NCBI GenBank assembly: GCA_035328465.1
Contig: DAOLIQ010000097.1
Location: 1-11,448 of the forward strand
Direction: 5' to 3'
From: JADJEI01 sp035328465
Lineage (GTDB): Bacteria; Bacteroidota; Ignavibacteria; Ignavibacteriales; Ignavibacteriaceae
DNA length: 11,448 nt
Shown piece by piece: positions 1 through 7,990 of the stretch. Position 1 is the first letter of the stretch, and each line of letters starts with the position of its first letter. The translations under genes and the position numbers were made by a program. The notes under the pieces are model-generated. The model did no database searches. It was not told where the DNA came from and saw nothing but the letters and a program-made list of their open reading frames with translations.

Positions 1-24
1 GAATGTGTGGATTAGCGTTGAAAA

Positions 25-60
25 TAAAAAAGGCAGCTAAGTAAATAGCTGCCTTTTTTA
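25..60. terminator. Bidirectional intrinsic terminator hairpin
   Basis: Positions 25-39 pair perfectly with 46-60 (15 bp) around a 6-base loop at 40-45. The core GGCAGCTA/TAGCTGCC is flanked by an A6 tract on one side and a T6 tract on the other, so a GC-containing stem followed by a U-run is formed on both strands. On the minus strand it lies 23 bases past the stop of the 1009-residue gene and would terminate it. On the plus strand it could end a gene entering from the left. That gene cannot be identified: the first 24 bases allow short open tails in more than one frame (a TAG at 13-15, or a TAA at 38-40). Confidence 0.85.
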
Positions 61-83
61 TTAAGAGTAAATCTTATTGAATG

Positions 84-3000
84 TTACTTCAACAAAATCA
101 TCTTTTTGCTGGAGGTGAAATTTCCTGCAACAATTTTGTAAACATAGATACCGCTTGCAAGTTGACTTGCGTCAAAAGTAAGTTCGTATCTTCCTGCTTT
201 AACATTGCTGTTAATTAGTGTTGCTACTTTTTCACCGAGTAAGTTAAATACATCAAGTGTAACAAATCCATCCTGAGCGACAGAATATTTTATTGATGTT
301 GATGGATTGAAAGGATTAGGATAATTTTGATCGAGTGAATACTCAACCGGTCCTAAAACTTCAACTTCAACTTCGTTTGAATATTCAAATCTGCCGTCGA
401 AATCAATTTGTTTTAATCTGTAAATGTATTTTCCAGAAACTAAATTTTGATCAACATAAGAATATGTCTGCTGTTCGGTAGTAGTTCCATGACCATTCAT
501 ATAACCGATTGTTCTGAACTGACCATCAGCGGATTTTCTTTCGATCTCAAACATCTGGTTATTGATTTCAGTGGCGGTGATCCAGCTTAGTTCAACATTA
601 TCCTCAAATGCATTAGCATTGAAGGAGGTTAGCTCAACAGGAACTGCATTAAGGTCAACGAATGTATAATCGTCAACATACATTTGATCTTGAGCTGTTG
701 CACCGAAGAAATCATTACCAGCTAATTGCAATTGACCACCGCTGCCGGTTGCGCCTGCAGTCCAAGCCCAGGTATGAATTGAAACGTTGTTAAATTTGAA
801 TTCGGCAATGTCATTATCTAAATCTACAATAAGTTCAACAAGGTTCCAGGTGTTGTAAGGGAAAGTAAAAGAAGCAACGCCTGTTCCACCTGCATTCAAG
901 CTGCCTTGACCGCCGGCGTTAAAGTAACATTCCATTGCCCATTCATACGCACCACCCGTGAAACCGGATAGTGTATTGAAATAACCATTTTTTCCTGTGG
1001 CTAAATACATGCGGAAGCTGATTGAATATTTACCGTAAGTTAAATCACCCATTGGGTGAACTTCATCATTGTTTTGTACAACAACAAATGAATTTGGGGC
1101 ACTAAAGGATTGAGCATTAGAAACCTTAGCGTCTTCTGTTGCATTACAAGGTGATTCCGTCCACGTTGTCCAGTCAATAGGATTCTGGCAGGCTAACATC
1201 TGACCAGCAGTATAGGAATCGAAATTATCAGAGAAAGATAAATCAAGTCCTGGATCTGGTTCAGTTTTAAAACTATAAATTGGACCTGAAACGCTGCAGG
1301 TATCACCAATCTCTTTAACATACCAATAGTAATTAGTATTATATTCTAAAGGCAGGGAGGTAATGTTCCAGCTTGTTGATAGAGCACCCGATTGAACTAA
1401 CGGCAAACTTGCAGCATTTGTACCGAAGTAAAGTTCATTAGTATTTGTGTTTGCACCATTCTGCCAGGATAACTGAGCTAGGTTGATTGAAACTTCAGTT
1501 GCACCGTCAGAAGGAGAAGGATTTGATGGATAGCCAACATCGCAGCCAGCACCAAAAGTAAAACCGGCAATTCTTGTTTTCCAGTTGAATTGACCATTTG
1601 ATGGGATGTACATATTTGTGTACCAAAATGTATTGTCGACTGGGTCTACAGTCATCTGAGTATAATCACCCCACCTGGTCAAACCGGTTTGGGAGCCGTT
1701 ACCCGCAATAATAGTTCCTTCGGCAACAGTCATAATTCCAAGCGGATCACCGTTTAATCTTCCAGTATATCTAATTTGAGGATGAATTAAACTACTTGAT
1801 GCAGAATAACCTAAAGCGATATTGCCATTTCCATCCATAGCAATACTGCCCATCCAGCGATAGACATCATCAGCGGGTGCATAGGTACCTTCCTGGTATA
1901 AATTCCAACCAGCGCCGGTATCACGCAATTCCCACCACCTCATTCCAGCGCGTCCGGATCCTGCATTGACAGAAAGACAAGCAACCATAGATTCATGATC
2001 ACCGAAGTTTCTGTACTGCAAACGGTTCATCATTCTGTCGGCAAGCATATCGAGGGTTGTTGTTGTTCCTAACTGAGGAGCTCTACCGGGCTGACTGTAG
2101 GAAGTAACGGAAATTAATGTCGGTCCTGTAAAAGTAGAGTTACCCGGGGTTACCCAATCAGCATGAAACTGAAATACTTCGAGATGATTTGTACCACCTG
2201 AGCCATATGCTTCTATAAAATAATTTGGGGTACCATCAGGAGGTAATGTTCCGTCACAATCTGAAGGCAGCAAAGAGCCGGTGTTTGTGCCGTTATTAAA
2301 AAGTATCATAGTTGCAGGAAGTCCTGCTAACATTTTTGTTCTATCAAAGGCAGCGGCTAATGTACCTTGATATTGACCTGAACCAGAAGCAAAACGATTA
2401 GCCGACATATAATAGCCATCACCCCAAACCCCAAATTTAGGATAGTCAGGCATTGAAGCAAATTCATAAGCGTAAAGGTAATATGATCCTGTTGGATCTC
2501 CTGTTGTAGATACCGCTATCATCTGATAGAAGGGGGCGGAAGGGTAATTTGGCAGTGCAAATTGTGTTACTAGCCATCTATCAGCTGTTTCATCATAAAG
2601 TACAATTGGATCGCCGTCATTTGAGCCTGACCAGGGTCCAGGTAAGCCGCTCCAAATTGTGTTAATATTTAATGGGCCAAGCAGAGATACTCCGCTTTTA
2701 TTCCAAACTTGATAGCGAACGTTTACCATTTGAACATAGTGATTAGGTCCAACATCGCCGCTTGGATCAGGGGGGGCATAACCCTGTGCGCTGACACCGT
2801 CAAAATTTACCGTGATATCAGCCGGGTTGAATTGACCATTAAAATCCTGCAATACTCCATCCTCGGTATAACCGAAGATTTGATTAGTGCTTGTTTCGCG
2901 AACGGGGATTATTCCGTCCAGCCATGGAGAATTGAATGGTGCGGCATCAGGAGGTAAATCTCTCAGCGGAACTGACACTGACATTGCAACGGGTGATTTA

Positions 3001-3113
3001 ATTTCATCAGGGAATGAAATTAATGACTGACCCATTGCAGCAGAAAAAGAGAAAACAAAAAGAAGAACAAAAAGGGAAACTGTGCTTCGAAGAGTAGAGT
3101 TGTACTTTGTCAT
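84..3113 (-). CDS. Exported multidomain protein with C-terminal T9SS (type A) sorting domain
   Basis: This is a 1009-residue exported protein of unknown function, probably cell-surface or released. Residues 1-29 are a Sec signal peptide with cleavage likely after AMG. Residues ~100-520 form an aromatic- and Gly-rich repeat region that looks like a beta-propeller or sialidase-like fold; it has recurring segments such as GDPIVLYDETADRW but no catalytic motif I can name. Residues ~525-617 resemble a fibronectin III or Ig-like module and ~626-820 a concanavalin/LamG-like jelly roll. Residues ~822-920 are another FN3-like module of the 'VELTSFNA...VELSWITATE' type. The T9SS sorting domain runs from ~924 to 1009 (NYPNPFNPSTSIKYSV through ASGIYVYKIVAG to KKMILLK). 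The ATG at 3113-3111 is preceded by AAAGG at a 7-base gap. It is monocistronic, with its own terminator at 25-60. Adhesion or binding is possible but not shown. Confidence 0.9.
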   Translation of the reverse strand: MTKYNSTLRSTVSLFVLLFVFSFSAAMGQSLISFPDEIKSPVAMSVSVPLRDLPPDAAPFNSPWLDGIIPVRETSTNQIFGYTEDGVLQDFNGQFNPADITVNFDGVSAQGYAPPDPSGDVGPNHYVQMVNVRYQVWNKSGVSLLGPLNINTIWSGLPGPWSGSNDGDPIVLYDETADRWLVTQFALPNYPSAPFYQMIAVSTTGDPTGSYYLYAYEFASMPDYPKFGVWGDGYYMSANRFASGSGQYQGTLAAAFDRTKMLAGLPATMILFNNGTNTGSLLPSDCDGTLPPDGTPNYFIEAYGSGGTNHLEVFQFHADWVTPGNSTFTGPTLISVTSYSQPGRAPQLGTTTTLDMLADRMMNRLQYRNFGDHESMVACLSVNAGSGRAGMRWWELRDTGAGWNLYQEGTYAPADDVYRWMGSIAMDGNGNIALGYSASSSLIHPQIRYTGRLNGDPLGIMTVAEGTIIAGNGSQTGLTRWGDYTQMTVDPVDNTFWYTNMYIPSNGQFNWKTRIAGFTFGAGCDVGYPSNPSPSDGATEVSINLAQLSWQNGANTNTNELYFGTNAASLPLVQSGALSTSWNITSLPLEYNTNYYWYVKEIGDTCSVSGPIYSFKTEPDPGLDLSFSDNFDSYTAGQMLACQNPIDWTTWTESPCNATEDAKVSNAQSFSAPNSFVVVQNNDEVHPMGDLTYGKYSISFRMYLATGKNGYFNTLSGFTGGAYEWAMECYFNAGGQGSLNAGGTGVASFTFPYNTWNLVELIVDLDNDIAEFKFNNVSIHTWAWTAGATGSGGQLQLAGNDFFGATAQDQMYVDDYTFVDLNAVPVELTSFNANAFEDNVELSWITATEINNQMFEIERKSADGQFRTIGYMNGHGTTTEQQTYSYVDQNLVSGKYIYRLKQIDFDGRFEYSNEVEVEVLGPVEYSLDQNYPNPFNPSTSIKYSVAQDGFVTLDVFNLLGEKVATLINSNVKAGRYELTFDASQLASGIYVYKIVAGNFTSSKKMILLK

Positions 3114-3445
3114 TCGATAGCCTTTCTTGTTGTTGTGATGATTGATGATTAATTAAAAAAAATTTTTATGTATGAAAAACTTAATTACATGCTATAGCAC
3201 AACTTAATAATTATTTTTAATAAAAAATATTTTTTTTATGGTCATCTTTACAACGGATTAAATGCTATTCGAAACACTTTGTTAATAAAGTTTTCGCCAA
3301 AATATAACTTAATATTTCTGATATAAGCCATTATTAAAAATTGTGACTAAAAATAAAACCAAATTTTTTGTTTGTCCCTTCCCATATCTTAATTTTAACT
3401 ATGTCAAGTAAAAACATTTAATTTATTTTTATAGAATTTATAGTG
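3114..3445. promoter_or_regulatory. AT-rich divergent intergenic region
   Basis: About 330 bases lie between two divergently transcribed genes for exported proteins and must hold the promoters of both. It is very AT-rich and I find no convincing ORF, RNA gene or riboswitch. Two perfect palindromes are visible: TGCTATAGCA at 3190-3199 and AAAAAATATTTTTT at 3222-3235. The first could be an operator; the second may only reflect base composition. On the minus strand TTGTAA (3253-3248) lies 18 bases before TATTTT. This is a weak promoter-like match for the leftward gene and is not distinctive in such AT-rich DNA. Confidence 0.5.
3279..3308 (+). promoter_or_regulatory. Possible sigma-70-like promoter for the rightward YCF48/T9SS gene
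   Basis: TTGTTA at 3279-3284 is separated by 18 bases from TATAAC at 3303-3308, an acceptable -35/-10 pair. It would give a 5' leader of roughly 130 bases before the ATG at 3446. The surrounding DNA is so AT-rich that chance matches are common, and Bacteroidota-type promoters use a different consensus. Treat this as a weak candidate. Confidence 0.25.
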
Positions 3446-4780
3446 ATGAAAAAATCCTTAGCCTTTTATTTTCTTCTAATTTCATTAGTGCCATTAAATA
3501 TGATATTCAGCCAAGGGAAATGGGTTTATAATTCAAGCCCGACCACCGTTCAATTAAATACGCTTTTCTGTATTGACAGCTTAACTTGCTGGGCAGCCGG
3601 AGATTCGGGTGTAGTTCTTCAAACGACTAATGGGGGGGCAGATTGGGTGCTGCAAGATCTTGGTGTGCTTGAAACAATCAGATCAATATTTTTTCTGAAT
3701 GACAGTCTCGGTTGGGCAATCTCATCAAAACTTTCTGACCCTTATGGGAGCTATATTCATAAAACTACTAATGGCGGCAATTTGTGGCAGACTGATTATT
3801 TTCCTATAAATAATGCTTTTTTACAAACAGTTTATTTTATTGATTCTTTAAACGGATGGGTTGGCGGGAGCGGAAATCCTTCAACATTTTTTGGAACTAC
3901 TGACGGTGGGCTGAACTGGAATATTCCCCGATTTGATAGTAGTCTATATTCCACTTTACCTGTTACCAGTTTTGAATTTTATTCCCCTCAATATGGATTT
4001 GCTTCAGGAGGTGCACACGATTTAGTCGGAGTAATTTGGAGCACTAAAGATTCCGGCAAAACCTGGCTCGCAGTACCAATGGGACCGGAACCGCTTCAGG
4101 AATTACGATTTATCGATTCTACTACTATTGTTGGTGTTGGCGGTGATTTTGAATTTGGTACCGGCATTGCAAGATCAACTAATGCGGGAGAAAGCTGGAC
4201 TTACACCGAGCCGGGATTTTTTGGTGTTTGTACCGGCCTTTCATTTAGAACTGATTATGAAGGATGGGGAACCTTAGGACCTCAAAAACAATTTATTTTT
4301 TCGAATGATTCCGGTAAAACCTGGATTACAACCGGCACTGTTGATACTTTCACCGTGTATGATGTGGTATTTACTGACTCGCTGCATGGATTTGCTGTTG
4401 GCGATAATGGTGATTACTATTCAGTTACAAACCATAGGGGAATAATTTTAAAATATAAAGCTGACATTGATTCCACAGTTGAAGTTGCAGAAAATTATTC
4501 ACTGCTTGATTTTAATTTATTTCAAAATTATCCGAACCCATTTAACCCGAGTACGAAAATCAGTTATCAGTCTTCGGCGGGGGGGTGGCAAACATTGAAG
4601 ATTTATGATGTGCTTGGTAATGAAATTGCCATATTGGTAAATGAATACAGACCCGCAGGAAGATATGAGGTTGAGTTTCAATCCACTGTGAACGGTTCTC
4701 AATTAGCAAGCGGGATTTATTTTTACACACTAAGGGCAGGCGATTATTCTGAATCTAAAAAAATGATTTTGCTGCGTTAG
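3446..4780 (+). CDS. Exported YCF48/BNR-repeat beta-propeller protein with T9SS sorting domain
   Basis: This protein has about 444 residues. A Sec signal peptide (MKKSLAFYFLLISL...IFSQ) is followed by about six BNR/Asp-box-like blades between residues ~40 and ~330. They carry recurring motifs such as TTNGGADW, TTNGGNLW, TTDGGLNW, TKDSGKTW, STNAGESW and SNDSGKTW, each preceded by GW/GF-A-x-G-type strands. This is the YCF48/photosystem II stability factor-like propeller common in secreted Bacteroidota proteins; it does not imply photosynthesis. Residues ~355-445 are a T9SS sorting domain (QNYPNPFNPST...GIYFYTLRAG...KKMILLR). The open frame also allows a GTG at 3443 directly before the ATG; I prefer the ATG because no Shine-Dalgarno sequence favours the GTG. 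The substrate or partner is unknown. Its end faces nosY with a 5-bp gap. Confidence 0.88.
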   Translation: MKKSLAFYFLLISLVPLNMIFSQGKWVYNSSPTTVQLNTLFCIDSLTCWAAGDSGVVLQTTNGGADWVLQDLGVLETIRSIFFLNDSLGWAISSKLSDPYGSYIHKTTNGGNLWQTDYFPINNAFLQTVYFIDSLNGWVGGSGNPSTFFGTTDGGLNWNIPRFDSSLYSTLPVTSFEFYSPQYGFASGGAHDLVGVIWSTKDSGKTWLAVPMGPEPLQELRFIDSTTIVGVGGDFEFGTGIARSTNAGESWTYTEPGFFGVCTGLSFRTDYEGWGTLGPQKQFIFSNDSGKTWITTGTVDTFTVYDVVFTDSLHGFAVGDNGDYYSVTNHRGIILKYKADIDSTVEVAENYSLLDFNLFQNYPNPFNPSTKISYQSSAGGWQTLKIYDVLGNEIAILVNEYRPAGRYEVEFQSTVNGSQLASGIYFYTLRAGDYSESKKMILLR

Positions 4781-4785
4781 ATCTA

Positions 4786-5574
4786 TTAAAAATCTTTATT
4801 TTTGAAACTTCGAAGTCCTAAAAGGGTGGGTATTATTATCCAGAGTAATAATGACGAAAAAGAAACAATTGTTCCAATTGAACTTCCGAAAAAACTTTTG
4901 AATAGTGCACCTGTGTAACCCATCAGAGCAGAGATATCAAAATTCAGGATGAATAAAGTTCTGGAGAGATCAATTGGATTAATTAGTATTAAAGCAAGTA
5001 TAAATTTTTCTACAGGATAATCCTCCAATAAGTAAGCGGTCAAAAGAAGAAACCCGTCGAATAATATTGCTGTTACAAGCCAGAAAAATATTGAGAGACT
5101 TAATCCTTTAACTTTATCTGTAAGTTTTATCGAAATGAAAAAAGCAACCGCAATTGAATTAAAAGTGAGCAGCATTCCAATCAGCAGGAGAAGAGATAAC
5201 AAACCAATACCGCTGTTGAAATCTGAAAACATAATAAATGGAATCAGAATTCCTGAAATAAATCCAATTGAAAGGGGGAGTGTGGTGCCAAGGAATAACC
5301 CCATGAACAAGGAGCTCCTTTTAATCGGTTGACACAAGATCATTTCTATATATTCTTTTGAATTGTAGAAATACATTGTTCCGAATATTAAACTTATCAA
5401 AGGGACAAGGTAAACAGTTAGGTTAAACAAACTGAGCAAAGCTTTTTGTGTGTTATTCTCGAAGGAAAATAGTGCATAGGATGTCATGAAGAAAAATGTG
5501 AAAAAGAATATTATCCATTTACTTCTGAAAACATTATTGAATTCAAATTTCAATATTTTCAATATTAATTCCAT
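4786..5574 (-). CDS. nosY: NosY, ABC transporter permease for CuZ maturation
   Basis: NosY is the membrane subunit that pairs with the ATPase NosF and works with periplasmic NosD in assembling the CuZ (4Cu-S) centre of NosZ. The NosFY complex is thought to handle a sulfur species or to drive NosD mechanically. The 262 residues are the usual NosY length. Hydrophobic segments lie at ~19-37, 50-70, 92-115, 122-148, 158-181 and 231-253, giving six helices. Family-like motifs are QPIKR (82-86), NPIDLSR (199-205) and LMGYTGA (217-223). The ATG at 5574-5572 lies inside the end of nosF (10-base overlap), with AGGA 9 bases upstream. It is the last gene of the operon, and no terminator hairpin is evident after its stop. 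Confidence 0.93.
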   Translation of the reverse strand: MELILKILKFEFNNVFRSKWIIFFFTFFFMTSYALFSFENNTQKALLSLFNLTVYLVPLISLIFGTMYFYNSKEYIEMILCQPIKRSSLFMGLFLGTTLPLSIGFISGILIPFIMFSDFNSGIGLLSLLLLIGMLLTFNSIAVAFFISIKLTDKVKGLSLSIFFWLVTAILFDGFLLLTAYLLEDYPVEKFILALILINPIDLSRTLFILNFDISALMGYTGALFKSFFGSSIGTIVSFSSLLLWIIIPTLLGLRSFKNKDF

Positions 5575-6281
5575 GATGCATATTCCTGTAAAATTCCTGC
5601 AACAGCTTTTTCAAGCCGAGTCTCGCCTTTTTCCAAAAGTAAATTCAGCAAAGAACCCTGATAATAAATTTTGCCGTCAAGCAGAAAAATAATTTCATCA
5701 GCAAGCTCTTCAATTTCACTCATAATATGGGAAGTGAGAATAATTGACTTACCTTCCTTTTTTTTTGCAAGCACAATCTCTTTAAATCTGCTGCTCGCAA
5801 TTGGATCAAGCCCGGCAGTTGGCTCATCAAAAATCAAAATATTCGGATTGAACATCAGTGCAATTACCGCGCTAAGTTTTTGTTTGTTCCCGCCAGAAAG
5901 AGTTCGTATTGCTTTATTCAATTCACCATTCAGACCAAACTCACTAATTAATTTTTCTTCGGGATTACCTTTGCAATTCCTGAAATCTTTGATCATATTA
6001 ATCACTTCTACGACGGTGAGGTTTTCAGGATAGCTTGCAATTTGAGGCATATAACCAATGTTGCTTTTGTAATGATAGTCTCCGTTGATTTTTTCATTAT
6101 CAATTGAAACATATCCAAAATCCGATTTTACAAGTCCGAGAATAATTTTAATGATCGTAGTTTTCCCGGATCCATTTGGGCCTACAACTGCGGTAACTTT
6201 ATCTTTAGATATTTCGGCATTGATTCCTTTCAGTACTTCAAGGTTATTATAAGATTTAATTAGATTTGAAATCGTGATCAT
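5565..6281 (-). CDS. nosF: NosF, ABC transporter ATP-binding protein for CuZ maturation
   Basis: NosF is the cytoplasmic ATPase that powers the NosFY transporter needed for CuZ centre assembly in NosZ. Its 238 residues are a single complete nucleotide-binding domain. Visible motifs are Walker A GPNGSGKT (34-41), Q-loop Gln80 (YMPQ), ABC signature LSGGN (128-132), Walker B ILIFDEP with catalytic Glu153, the D-loop following it (AGLD), and switch His185 (LTSH). The start codon overlaps the nosD stop by 4 bases (ATGA), which points to translational coupling; there is no strong Shine-Dalgarno sequence of its own. Assignment to NosF rather than a generic ABC ATPase rests on its position between nosD and nosY. 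An A9 run lies in the codons for the KKK stretch at ~173-175. Confidence 0.95.
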   Translation of the reverse strand: MITISNLIKSYNNLEVLKGINAEISKDKVTAVVGPNGSGKTTIIKIILGLVKSDFGYVSIDNEKINGDYHYKSNIGYMPQIASYPENLTVVEVINMIKDFRNCKGNPEEKLISEFGLNGELNKAIRTLSGGNKQKLSAVIALMFNPNILIFDEPTAGLDPIASSRFKEIVLAKKKEGKSIILTSHIMSEIEELADEIIFLLDGKIYYQGSLLNLLLEKGETRLEKAVAGILQEYASWN

Positions 6282-7528
6282 AATCTTTGCTTCATAAGAG
6301 GTTGTTTGTCAACAAGATTGACTGGAGTAAGCGAAGGAACGACACTTTCAGCAACATCGAGCAAATCAGTGAAAAGGCTATGGATAAGTATCATTGAAAC
6401 TTGCTGCCGCTCGACCAGTACTGAGAACATTTTTACAGGACGATAAGCCTCATCTCCAATTCCATTCTTGTCCAGATCGTAACCGTTATAATTGCTCCAA
6501 TAATTTTCTTCGAATAAATTAAAATTTTGCGAGCTATTCGTTAGCACATCAAATGAATTGGCAATAAAATTATTTTCAGCGAAATAATTATCCTGCGAAT
6601 TTGCCATTAACTTTAACGCCCAGCCATTTTGAATAAAATCATTTCGCTCAACAGTTATTCTGCTGCAGCCTTCGAGATACAAACCATTCGTGTTTTTAGT
6701 AAATGTATTTTCAGCAATCAAACAATCCGTTAAATCTTTCAACAAAACCCCGAATGAGGCTGAGCCCCAGTTATTGATGAATTTGTTTCTGATCATAGAA
6801 ATATTTTTTGTGTACATCACCGCAACGCCGGCGCCGTTATTCTCAAAAGTATTTTCAATATAACTGCAGCTATCGGAGAACATGAAATGCAGTCCGTATC
6901 GCAAATTATTTTTACTGTAATTATTTTTAACAAGGCAGCGTTTTGAAAACTCAAAATAAATTCCATCGCGGTGGCCTTCTATTTCATTATTTATAATAGA
7001 AGTTCGTTCGCTGTACCAAAGATGAATTCCATTGCCTGCCATTGTTTCCGAAATCCCGTTTGCCTTTATTTTATTATTCTTAATAACAACGTTTGAAGAT
7101 TTTGATAGATAAATAGCAAAAAAGTTATCAATAAAAATATTATTCTCTATGAGACAATCCTGAACATTATTTAATCTGACCCCTGCATTTTCTCTAAGGT
7201 AATTAACGCCAGCATTTTTTATTGTGAATCCTGATATTGACACTCCATCAGCATTTACAGTGAAAATCTCAGATTTTTTATTCCCTTCGATAACAGGAGA
7301 TTCTTTACCAATCAATCTGATTGATTTATCTATCAAAAGATTATTTTCGTAGTAGATACCTTTGTTTACAATTATTTCATCGCCGTTATTTGCCAATTGA
7401 AGCGCTTGAGAAATGGTTTTTATTTTTTCATTTTGATCAACTGTAATTTTATTTTGAGGAAAGTAAAGGCAGGGGAAAAAAATCAGAATGACGATTAGTT
7501 GAGTTGATATTTTATTTGCTGATGTCAT
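6278..7528 (-). CDS. nosD: NosD, periplasmic copper-processing beta-helix protein
   Basis: NosD is the periplasmic partner of NosFY that delivers or positions components for the CuZ site of NosZ. A signal peptide occupies about residues 1-25. Residues ~45-345 are a right-handed parallel beta-helix of CASH/NosD repeats with recurring N-N-x-I/F strands (for example IENNIFIDNFFAIYLSKSSN). Strongly family-specific blocks are EGHRDGIYFEFS (184-195), LRYGLHFMFSD (209-219) and GAGVAVMYT (232-240). The C-terminal signature has YDLDKNGIGDEAYRPV (350-365), then SVLVER, DLLDVAESVVPSLTP and a final LVDKQPLM, the tail normally found in NosD. The 416 residues are full length. It starts 12 bases after the nosL stop, with only a weak ribosome-binding site. 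Confidence 0.96.
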   Translation of the reverse strand: MTSANKISTQLIVILIFFPCLYFPQNKITVDQNEKIKTISQALQLANNGDEIIVNKGIYYENNLLIDKSIRLIGKESPVIEGNKKSEIFTVNADGVSISGFTIKNAGVNYLRENAGVRLNNVQDCLIENNIFIDNFFAIYLSKSSNVVIKNNKIKANGISETMAGNGIHLWYSERTSIINNEIEGHRDGIYFEFSKRCLVKNNYSKNNLRYGLHFMFSDSCSYIENTFENNGAGVAVMYTKNISMIRNKFINNWGSASFGVLLKDLTDCLIAENTFTKNTNGLYLEGCSRITVERNDFIQNGWALKLMANSQDNYFAENNFIANSFDVLTNSSQNFNLFEENYWSNYNGYDLDKNGIGDEAYRPVKMFSVLVERQQVSMILIHSLFTDLLDVAESVVPSLTPVNLVDKQPLMKQRL

Positions 7529-7540
7529 TATTATTCATCA

Positions 7541-7990
7541 CTATAAATCTTCTTCAGCAAGTTTTTTTAATTCTCTAAAAGTAAGTTCAGATCCACCCTT
7601 ACTTTTTTTTATCTCTTCTAATTTTTCTTTTGAAGAAAGGCAAAGTACATTCAATCCCATGGGACTTCTTAACTCATCGTTTTGTAAATAATATACTTGA
7701 CGGAGTGCAATAAAATTATCAGGACTTGAAAAATCGCAAACCCATTCTGAATGAATTTCACTTTTATCAATCATATTTTCATATTCAAATGCGAACAGAC
7801 ATTCAATCGAATCAAACTTATATACTTTGCTTTTAACTGAAACAATTTCGGCTGCAAATCTATTATCGGTTATGTTCATCTTACAATATTCGCATGCATC
7901 TTTTCCATAATCTATTGGTTCAATTTCAGGCGAACAGCCCGGGACTATAGTTATAAACAGGAAAGCAGAGATGATTAATCTAATCTTCAC
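7541..7990 (-). CDS. nosL: NosL, Cu(I)-binding lipoprotein chaperone
   Basis: NosL is a membrane-anchored copper chaperone that supplies Cu(I) for NosZ maturation. It has 149 residues. The signal peptide ends in a lipobox, VPGC, with Cys19 as the lipidated residue. The copper motif C-E-Y-C-K-M is at 33-38 (Cys33, Cys36, Met38), preceded by the family's 'DYG-x-D' segment. The C-terminal half carries the usual YYL...SPMGLNVLCLSS segment (~100-120) and ends in a helical tail. The start codon is GTG, overlapping the stop of the upstream membrane-protein gene as GTGA (7990-7987). No ATG occurs in this frame before residue 38, and a good Shine-Dalgarno sequence supports the GTG. Confidence 0.95.
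   Translation of the reverse strand: MKIRLIISAFLFITIVPGCSPEIEPIDYGKDACEYCKMNITDNRFAAEIVSVKSKVYKFDSIECLFAFEYENMIDKSEIHSEWVCDFSSPDNFIALRQVYYLQNDELRSPMGLNVLCLSSKEKLEEIKKSKGGSELTFRELKKLAEEDL

Noticed and set aside
1..40. C-terminal fragment of a plus-strand gene at the left edge
   Set aside because: At most 12 codons are open and two frames are equally possible; there is no way to support a product.
2709..2957. 82-codon plus-strand frame opposite the 1009-residue gene
   Set aside because: It lies opposite a conserved-looking coding region and shows no recognisable protein features.
84..4780. Inverted repeat formed by the two T9SS sorting domains
   Set aside because: The similarity is at protein level within a widespread domain; the nucleotide sequences diverge too much to act as a recombination repeat.
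4770..4800. Terminator between the convergent genes
   Set aside because: Only a 4-bp AT-rich stem (AGAT/ATCT) precedes a T-rich stretch; too weak to call.
5758..5766. A9 tract in nosF as a programmed slippage site
   Set aside because: The run simply encodes consecutive Lys codons in an AT-rich genome, and the frame continues intact through all ABC motifs on both sides.
5671..6033. 120-codon plus-strand open frame opposite nosF
   Set aside because: It is fully antisense to a clearly conserved ABC ATPase, has a low-complexity Ser/Ile-rich translation and no ribosome-binding site of note. It is a shadow frame.
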